Shown piece after piece: positions 57,003 through 64,000 of a stretch of DNA of 64,000 bases. Under the pieces are notes generated by a model, which did not search any database, had not been told where the DNA came from, and saw only the letters and a list, made by a program, of their open reading frames with translations. The stretch covers positions 62,001-126,000 of the forward strand of contig JBBPFI010000002.1 in assembly GCA_037974965.1 (NCBI GenBank), read 5' to 3'. Origin of the DNA: Dacryopinax spathularia. Taxonomy: Eukaryota; Basidiomycota; Dacrymycetes; Dacrymycetales; Dacrymycetaceae. Made by a program: the position numbers and the translations under genes. Within the stretch, counting starts at the first letter, position 1. Each line of letters begins with the position of its first letter.

Positions 57003-58173
57003 CCTGATCTTGCATCCTTTACCATCTAGTCATATTGATCTACACTTGTACTTATATTGACCGCACGCATACCGTAGACATTTAGTGTCCGTTAATAGAG
57101 ATTTCTTGGCACGCGAACAAAACAGTTTGTAGGCTATTTATTCCCTTTCTTGTGCGTGTTCCGATCTGACTCGGAAGCTGCGGAACTGGGTTTTAGTCCT
57201 TCTCGAGTAATTTCCTCCGGTGCCCTCTTTTCGGAGGCACTCTTCCCCAAATGCCCTCTCGGGCGCTATTTCCCAAAATGCCCACTCATCAGCCAATCGA
57301 AAGGCACGCCGCAAGTTAACTCGCCATAAGCAAAATAGTTAGTAATAAATAAGGTCCCAAAGCCCAAATTAGACATAAGAAAATTTGGTCTTGCGTTAAA
57401 TAATGTGTTTGCGCTCGTAAAACACCATACAGCAGCGCACATATTGGGAGATAAGCTAGTCATGCCCCCCTGTTCATTTGCTTTCCCCACTGTTTGCGCT
57501 TAGTGTTTAGATGTTACAAAAGAGTTAACATAATGACAGACCCTGGGGCCTTATTTTTTGCCCGGCATTGGTTGCTTTATGTTAGAGATATCTTTTATGA
57601 CCGCTTAAATGATATACGCATGTGTTTAAGTCTTTGCTAAAAAGAGCATATTACCTGTTAAGCGGTGTGCTGCACCCTGATTGGCCAAGCAAGTGGGCAT
57701 TTGGGGAAATAGCGCCCGAGAGGGCATTTGGGGAAGAGTGCCTCCGAAAAGAGGGCACCGGAGGAAATTACTCGTCCTTCTCCTTCCGGTATGGAAGACC
57801 CTTACCCCACACAAACACATTTGATCGACCTTCGAGTCGTTGCAACTTCATCGACCATGTCGTCTTCTCCTTCTCTGTGCTCTGTCGGCGAAGGTCGATG
57901 CTGGCGGTGATGAGATGTCACGACTCGGACGTCGGTCTGGAATGATGGTCTGCTTCCGAACATACGCCGCGCTCAGGGCGAGCAGCTGTCACATGACAGC
58001 GCCAGGAATCGCACAATGGGCCATCAGGCTGCCAGCAGCATCCTCATCAGCGCCATCAAGGCCTCCGCACTCCCCCGCGCCACAGCAGGGGACGAACTTG
58101 TTCACCAACTGCCAACTGCCATATATATGCCGGCGCGGGTGTTCTGTTCAAGTCTACTTATTGAAGGACATCC
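57003..58173. other. intergenic region holding a miniature transposon
   Basis: Apart from the inverted-repeat element at 57204-57774 there is promoter-like sequence before the transcription factor gene. No gene is supported. Confidence 0.5.
57197..57781. mobile_element. non-autonomous DNA transposon (MITE-like) with 83-bp terminal inverted repeats
   Basis: The left repeat (57204-57286, starting cgagtaatttcctccggtgc) and the right repeat (57692-57774) are reverse complements except for one base (tttcccaaaa against tttccccaaa). The element is 571 bp. It is flanked by the 7-bp direct repeat TCCTTCT at 57197-57203 and 57775-57781 (8 bp if a shared C is counted). Each repeat has an internal sub-repeat around ccccaaatgccc. 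The interior is AT-rich with no credible gene. The near-identity of the ends and the clean duplication suggest recent movement. A 7-8 bp duplication fits hAT- or Mutator-like mobilisation; the source family is not known. Confidence 0.92.
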
Positions 58174-60557
58174 ATGGACGCGTATGGCCAGCAGCTTAGG
58201 CTTGATGTCTCGGTGAGCCCGACCCAGCAGGGTGGAGGTGCACCTGCGGGTGTGGGGAGCGGTAGTATGGCGGCGTCACCGACACAGAGGGAGAAGAGGT
58301 CGAAGAGGGGGAAATACGTGTCAAAAGCCTGGTGCGCCGCACAGCGTATACATCGGAAGATGTATGCTGATGATGTTGCGGTAGCCTGGAATGTCGGAGA
58401 CGAAAGCTCAAGGTATGTGTTCTGTGGCGAGCAATGTTCTGGTGGGTGGAGTTAACGCGGAATCCAGTGCTCGGGGGAGGAACCATGCCAACGCTGTATA
58501 CGCTATGGAAAACACTGCTGTTTTTCCGAAGAGAGCAACGCTGCAGAGATCCTGCGCACTATTAGGATGGGGAGGCCTCGCATGTATCCTGGTCCTTCGA
58601 CTGCAACGGAAGATACGGACATGGTGCTTGCTCCAAAAGAGGAACGAGCACAGCTGAGTCTGGAGGACAGGATGCGGATCCTCGAGGCTCGTGTGGATGC
58701 TCTTGCTGCGGGACAACGGGCAGCCAGCACGCGGTCTAGCCCCGAAGCCGACCAAGCGGGCCCCGAACCCAGTGCTTTCCAAGGTGCGCGAGGTCACGTC
58801 TGGTGTGAGCAGGCCGTCTCATCAGGATTCGACAGGTGATACTGCCTTTGAAGTCGACTCTAATGCTCTGAAGGCCAACCTCGCTTCTGTCAAGCATCAA
58901 CTTGGCATTGCTTTCGACAACGGCTTGCGGTCTCCGCTGGTCTCATCTACCCCTTCACTCCCGAACCATGCAAGCAGCTCCTCCACATCGGGCTCGCAAA
59001 CCCTTGCAGACCATCTATATGTGAAGCGCATCGGCTCGCGGACATTGCCTTTCCCGGCCCCGTCCGAGTATAGGCGCTACATCGACTTCTTCTTCGACGA
59101 CATCAACCCTTGTCATCCATGCGTGAACGAACCCGATTTCAGAGCACGAAGCGAGAGGCTTATGGAGACGTCCGATGTCGATCCGTCTGATTACTGTTTC
59201 CTTGCCCTCAACTACATCATCTTCGCTTGCTCGGACATTCTGCGACATATCAGCCCGATAGGAGATCATAAGCCGCATTTGGCTGGGTGGCAGTGGTTCC
59301 TGGCAGCTGAGGATCTCATGGGGAAGCGGCAAGTGAGCGGGCGAGGTGATCTAAGCTTGATCCAGTTCACTGTGTTCGAGGTGAGTCAACTGACTTGCAT
59401 ACCGTGACGGGCTAATCTGACGTCGTCGAAGGCTATCTACCTCGTACACGCCGACAAACCCAATGCCGCTTACAATGTAGTCGGTCTAGCTTGTCGTCTC
59501 TGCTATCAGTTTGGCCTACATCAGCAATCGCGATGGGGCCCCGATTGCAGCCCGTACATGGTGCACATGCGCCAGCGCATCTTCTGGACGGTCTACTACG
59601 TCGATCGCCGAATTTCCCTCAGCTGCGGCCGGCCGTATGGCATGCGCGACTTTGATGTCGACGTCGACCCTCCAGACTGGCTGGACGATAGAGAAGTCCT
59701 CCCTGGACGGCCGCTCCCGCGTCAAGCCCCTGACAGGTCGTCGAACGTTTACCTAACCTGTATGGTCGCGTTCGCCAGGCTTGCTGGCGATTTGTGGGAT
59801 GAACTCTTCTCCGCCCGAGGAGCGAAGGAAAGCAGCCCAGACAGGATCTATGATCTGGATGCAAGGATTACCCAGTGGTGTAACAGCATGCTACCTACGC
59901 TACCGCTGTTTCCCCAGATGGGTGAGCCGACAAGGCGGCATCTGCGACAGCAGCAGCTCATCACCACGGTTAGCACGCGTTGCGTTCGCTGGATTTTGGA
60001 ACTGATGGTCTTCCCAGCGCTTCGCATACCTTCGACTTCTTCTCAGGCGCCGCATGCTCGTCTCCCTGAACTACGATCGAAATACGGGCCAGATCTGCGG
60101 CGACCTCAATGTGGAGAGTGTCAGGCAGCTACAAAAGCACGCCGACGAGATATCGGCACCGAGCTCCTTCCGTTTCCACATGGCCGTCACTCTGGGTGGA
60201 GCAATCCTTTTCCTAGCAACGCTTCTCGCGCGTGATTTGTCGCAGATTGGTCTGCAAGACCGGCGGCCCGTCTACATCGAATCGTTCAACGTTGCCGTCG
60301 CAATGCTTCGCGACCTTACCCGATATCTCGAGTTTGCGCGCCGTATCGCTTACGACCTGCAGGATATCGTCTATGTCGTCGAAACATTGCTTACAAAACC
60401 GGACACCCAGCCACAAGGGGAATACGCGTCGTATATGCCCAGCAACCTGGATTCGCTTTTCCCTTACGCCATGCTGGACTTCGCAGCACAGCCAAGTGAT
60501 GGACCGGGTAGCGGGATCTTCCCGCCCGATGCCATTAATTCGCTCGATTGGTCCTAA
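58174..60557 (+). CDS. Zn2Cys6 fungal transcription factor
   Basis: Six exons (58174-58331, 58385-58412, 58468-58783, 58836-59380, 59432-59968, 60018-60557) join in frame to 707 residues. The zinc cluster appears only after splicing: KACLECRRRKLKCSGEEPCQRC followed by IRYGKHC, a full Cys6 set. The first Cys codon is split by intron 1 and the second part sits on a 28-nt exon. A short predicted coiled coil (LSLEDRMRILEARVDALAAG) follows. The region from YIDFFFDDINPCHPCVNEPDF through QSRWGPDCSPYMVHMRQRIFWTVYYVDRRISLSCGRPYGM is the fungal-specific factor domain. It is probably a nuclear regulator; its place in the carbohydrate cluster makes it a candidate cluster regulator, which is inference. 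Confidence 0.87.
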
Positions 60558-60773
60558 CGCCGTAACCAATATGCAGTGCCGCAGACCTACGGTTCTTGAT
60601 TCCGCGTTTCTCGCAGGCCGACTTCATTCTTCCTACGGTCCCTAGACGTTTCATGACTCTCTCTCTTTCTTTCTTCATTTATGGGTATCTGGGACTGGGG
60701 TATTTGCCATACACGATTTATCAGGAGCACTCTATGCATTATCTGGAATAGGGGTACATGGTCGATGCGTATA

Positions 60774-62164
60774 TCAGGGTATCATGAATGGGCAGTCGTG
60801 TGCACTCGGCTCTAGTTCTATACACTGCAAGAAAAGGTCAGCGAAGACCAAAGGACAGAAACAAGGTAACACCCACCCATACACTGAGAGCCTGTGTAGC
60901 TTCTCCAGGACCATATCCATCATGATCCTGATACTGGGATACTTCGCCGGATGGATCGCGTCACCAGCACGGATGAAAGTGCCCGGCTCAGCAGCCTCGG
61001 CAATCTTCCAGTAATCCACGTAGTCCACATCCTCCTCCGCAGCGACCTGGCGATAGGTCGTTCCGAGCTGAGCGAGCCGCTTGCGCGTGAACAGCTCGGG
61101 CAGCTTGGCGAGCACCGTCGAGTTAGGACCTTGGGAGGGGTCGACCTCTGGGTGCAGGCCGCGCGCCCAGAACCACCGGGCGCGCTCGTCGTCGCTTGAC
61201 ATCGGGTGGAGCTGCATCCAGACGATCTTTTGGGTGGGGAAGGTCTCCCGCAGGAGGTGCAGGTATTCGCGTAGGCGCTCGCCGTATTCGTGAAGCTGGA
61301 ATAACAGGTCAGACACATCGTATAATACAGAAGAAGCGATGTACCTCTTCAGGATCGATGGAAGATGAAGGCAGGCCCATTTTGAGATCGCGACGATACA
61401 TGAACTTGAAGTCCCACGCCGCAGAGTTCGCCTGTTCCTTGAATCAGCATACTGAACATGGGCTGAAGCAAAGGCACATACGAAGATGATATCCACATTG
61501 AACCTCTCATACTGCTGCTTCAGCTCGGGCAACCGGTCTTCAAATCCCCAAGGCGGCCCCGGCCATTCCCGCGAGATGATCTCATTCGGATTCCTCACGA
61601 GATCGTAGCGCGAGTAGTTGGTCATGCCGTAGATGAAACCGTTGATCATGCTCAGGTTGTATGTCGGGTGACGGCAGAGCCAGCCTTGGGTCTTCTCGCC
61701 TTGGGCTTGGTCGTCCAGGTTGACGAGGACGCGTTTCTCCCGAATGAGGTCGCCGCACCAGGTCCAGATGAGATCGCGTACGACCGAGTCGCCCAGGAAG
61801 AGCTGTCACTCACGTCAACTACCACCCTCATAGAGAGCAGAGAAGGACGTACGATGGTCTTATTCCTCGCCCAGTCCATGTCCGCCGATTCCTCCCGCTC
61901 AATCATCCTCTGCACCCAATCGTGCATCTGCGCGTCTGGATCCGCGCTCACCCAGCGCTTGCCCTCGATCCACCCAGGCGCCCGAGTTGGGTCCTTCGGT
62001 ATGCCATACGCTAGCTGACCGTATCGCAACGTTGCTTGTGTTGCGCTGCTTAGTGAGGCGGCGACCTGCGTAATGTGCGAGCGAGAGGATGGAGAAGCGT
62101 AGAAGGAGGTCAGAAGGAGGGTGAGCGTGAGCAGAAAGGCGCTGGCTAGTCGGAGAATGGCCAT
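60774..62164 (-). CDS. SGNH/PC-esterase-like membrane protein, family C, copy 2
   Basis: Four exons (62164-61853, 61802-61482, 61431-61345, 61295-60774) encode 413 residues. A 60-nt stretch near the 3' end looks like one more in-frame intron, which would remove 20 residues. The N-terminal anchor is LASAFLLTLTLLLTSFY. Blocks are TIVLFLGDSVVRDLIWTWCGD, FVANSAAWDFKFMYRRDL (strand with the conserved Asn), IVWMQLHPMSSDDERARW and IRAGDAIHPAKYPSIRIM with Asp-x-x-His. The order and the intron placed just before the Gly-Asp-Ser block match the 29.8 kb gene. Its start faces the family B gene at 62.7 kb across 566 bp. Confidence 0.73.
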
Positions 62165-62730
62165 GATGCGCTCGAAGGGGAAGGCGGCGAGGGGAGTAGA
62201 GAGTCAAGAGCGAGAAGAACGAACGCTCTATGACTTTCCCAATTCTCGATTTGCATGAGCGTCGAGGAATGTGCAATGTTATGGTTGTTCCAGCCGGCTG
62301 TACAAGATTCGACCGGGACTGACGATCGGCCCAAAGCTGCCACACAGGCCCAGCATCGTGCCCTGAAGCGTCCACAGCACAACAATGTAGGAAATTCACG
62401 AGGAGTTCAATCCATAGGATATGTAATGAGAGCAATTAGCCCGGTAGCCAGAGTTTGGTCGTCGGAGGCTGAGGGACGCGATACGTAATGCGCGTCCCCC
62501 AACCCCGACGCGTCGAGTAGGCTTCCGGAAGGGCGCGTACTTCCATCACCGTACCTTCTTCCTGCTCTGCAATGAACGCCGTCTACCGGCATGCCATGCA
62601 TCGGAATGTCAACAATGCTCGAGGAATTGGAACTTTTCGAAGTCGGGAAGGCGCCAAGGACCTCCTCAGCCTCTTCTGCTCCCTGTCAGTTTCTTAGTCG
62701 GAGTGGACGACGACCTCGACGTTCCGAACG
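62165..62730. promoter_or_regulatory. divergent promoter of two SGNH genes
   Basis: The 566 bp between the start codons of the family C (minus) and family B (plus) genes probably carries both promoters. No gene seen. Confidence 0.45.
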
Positions 62731-63918
62731 ATGCCCAAGCCACTATCTTTCTTACTCAGACCGTACATCCTCCTGCCACTGTGCGGATTGCTCCTGCTAG
62801 CCCTACATGGAGTCCTCTATCCATCATCGCTGCCTAGGATAGACCTCAACCTGCAGTCTGCCGTAGATCGACTGCGATTCGTCTCGTTGCACAAGCCGCC
62901 TGCCTCTCCTGGCTCGAACCAAATCGACCCAGAGGAACAACGACGATCATGCAACCCCTACCTTCTTCCCGGCGTGCTTGATCTGAACATCACCGACCCC
63001 TGGTTCTCAACCTACACGCCCTTCCCACCAGCTCCCTGCACGCCGCCGAACAACCTCCTCCACCGACTCATGCAAGGCACCCCCTCGGCTGGGACAAAAG
63101 GCGCCAGCGTCCTTCTTGTAGGCGACTCAGTTGACCGAGAGCTCGTCCGTTTCTTCCACCACGCCGGCAAAATCCAGCCCCTCCGGCCCGTTCCCGCGCT
63201 CAGCGCGACGGAGATGACCGACAGTCGGCAGCTCTCTCCCTACGGAAACAACGGGAACAACGGCTACCCTCGACATGTACGATACCTCGACCCAGGGGCA
63301 GAAGGATTCGAAGTCCTGAACTATCACTTCTGCGGCTTAGACCAGCAGGGGATCTGGCCGGATAAGCAGAATCCGTGCAACGATCCTGCTCCCCTCATGC
63401 CCCGTCTAGAGGCATTTGAGCAATGGTTCGGCACGCTGGAGAGGAAACCGGATCTGGTGGTCGTGCAGAGCAGTCTGTGGGATATTGCGAGGTTCCAGAG
63501 GGAGCTGTACGCGGCCGATGATGGGCAACCCGAGCCGGACGGCCTTTCGGACAAGTACGTCGCCCAGTGGATCGAAGATATGAGCGCTTTCGTACGCCGA
63601 ATACGTTCTGTCGTTGGCGAAGAAACGAAGATGGTTCTTCGCCTTATGCACGAAGCGAAGGCTACGGAAGGAACATGGTTCAAACCTCCTGGATCGACGA
63701 AGGACGTTCTCGGGCCGACGTTCTCCAAGCTTCGAGTACACCAGATACGGGAGGCACAACGATGGGTTGCCCAGGTTGAGGGTGTTGAGTTGATGCCGTT
63801 TGGCGACGTGATGTGGGGCCAGAGAGAGTGGCTGAGGGATGATATCCACCCTGGGATTCCGGGTAATGCGATTTACGCGGAGATGGTCTTGGAGGTGCTG
63901 GAGCGGGTGAGAGGGTGA
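62731..63918 (+). CDS. SGNH/PC-esterase-like membrane protein, family B, copy 2
   Basis: A single exon encodes 395 residues starting with a short tail and anchor (YILLPLCGLLLLALHGVLY). Blocks match the 42.2 kb gene in order: CNPYLLPGVLDL, VLLVGDSVDRELVRFF (nucleophile Ser), FEVLNYHFCGL, LVVVQSSLWDIARF, LRLMHEA and RDDIHPGIPGNAIYAEMVLEVL (Asp-x-x-His). The two share the pre-catalytic Cys-Asn-Pro-Tyr motif, which probably forms a disulfide with a nearby Cys. No intron is present in either copy. Likely a Golgi glycan esterase or acyltransferase by context. Confidence 0.77.
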   Translation: MPKPLSFLLRPYILLPLCGLLLLALHGVLYPSSLPRIDLNLQSAVDRLRFVSLHKPPASPGSNQIDPEEQRRSCNPYLLPGVLDLNITDPWFSTYTPFPPAPCTPPNNLLHRLMQGTPSAGTKGASVLLVGDSVDRELVRFFHHAGKIQPLRPVPALSATEMTDSRQLSPYGNNGNNGYPRHVRYLDPGAEGFEVLNYHFCGLDQQGIWPDKQNPCNDPAPLMPRLEAFEQWFGTLERKPDLVVVQSSLWDIARFQRELYAADDGQPEPDGLSDKYVAQWIEDMSAFVRRIRSVVGEETKMVLRLMHEAKATEGTWFKPPGSTKDVLGPTFSKLRVHQIREAQRWVAQVEGVELMPFGDVMWGQREWLRDDIHPGIPGNAIYAEMVLEVLERVRG

Positions 63919-64000
63919 GATAGATGGCAGTTTGCCTTGCCCGCAGATAGACTGTATTGTTAGACCTCTAATCGGCATTCCATCCTTATTGGATTCGCAG

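Noticed and set aside
57266-57490. Minus frame inside the miniature transposon
   Set aside because: It begins in the terminal repeat, has no domain and the interior is AT-rich; it is too small for a transposase.

Overview
The window looks like chromosomal DNA from a basidiomycete yeast or jelly-fungus relative, most likely Tremellomycetes (the Cryptococcus side). The evidence is short introns of about 50 nt with GTRNGY donors and CTNAC-type branch sites in nearly every gene, CAP10-type (GT90) glycosyltransferases, a CPL1-domain secreted protein and a UBR7-type ubiquitin ligase. The genus cannot be named from the sequence. I rebuilt most gene models by joining exons by hand; where a start, stop or splice site is uncertain, the entry says so.

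Most of the window is a dense set of secretory-pathway carbohydrate genes, each made as a type II membrane protein with one N-terminal anchor. I count two GT18-like enzymes (about 0.6-2.2 and 8.4-9.9 kb), four GT90/CAP10 enzymes (10.9, 22.8, 48.3 and 51.2 kb), three GT61 enzymes (13.4, 15.5 and 25.7 kb), two members of an unnamed GT-B-like family (17.9 and 55.4 kb), one O-fucosyltransferase-like protein (45.7 kb) and six SGNH/GDSL-type proteins in three families of two (19.9 and 37.9 kb; 42.2 and 62.7 kb; 29.8 and 60.8 kb). Every main family except the fucosyltransferase is present at least twice. A GT90-GT61 pair in the same order and orientation occurs twice, and many neighbours are divergently transcribed. 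Together this suggests a gene cluster for building and O-acyl-modifying a capsule-like or wall polysaccharide. That function is inferred from content, not shown.

The other genes are a small secreted cysteine protein (2.8 kb), a proline-rich protein with three short helical motifs (3.4-4.7 kb), the UBR7-like ligase (6.7-8.2 kb), the CPL1-domain protein (28.6-29.5 kb), a cytochrome b5-fused sphingolipid delta-8 desaturase (43.7-45.4 kb) and a Zn2Cys6 transcription factor (58.2-60.6 kb). The desaturase and the transcription factor sit inside the carbohydrate cluster and could belong to it.

Two mobile elements interrupt the cluster. At 32.2-37.4 kb a MULE-type transposase gene faces a replication protein A large-subunit (RPA1)-like gene. 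The whole 5.2 kb is dotted with about 34 copies of the palindrome AGGCTGCGCAGCCT or its half-sites, and all 13 introns of the two genes contain at least one copy; I find none outside this region. At 57.2-57.8 kb there is a 571-bp non-autonomous element with near-perfect 83-bp terminal inverted repeats and a 7-bp target duplication. No tRNA, rRNA or CRISPR was seen.
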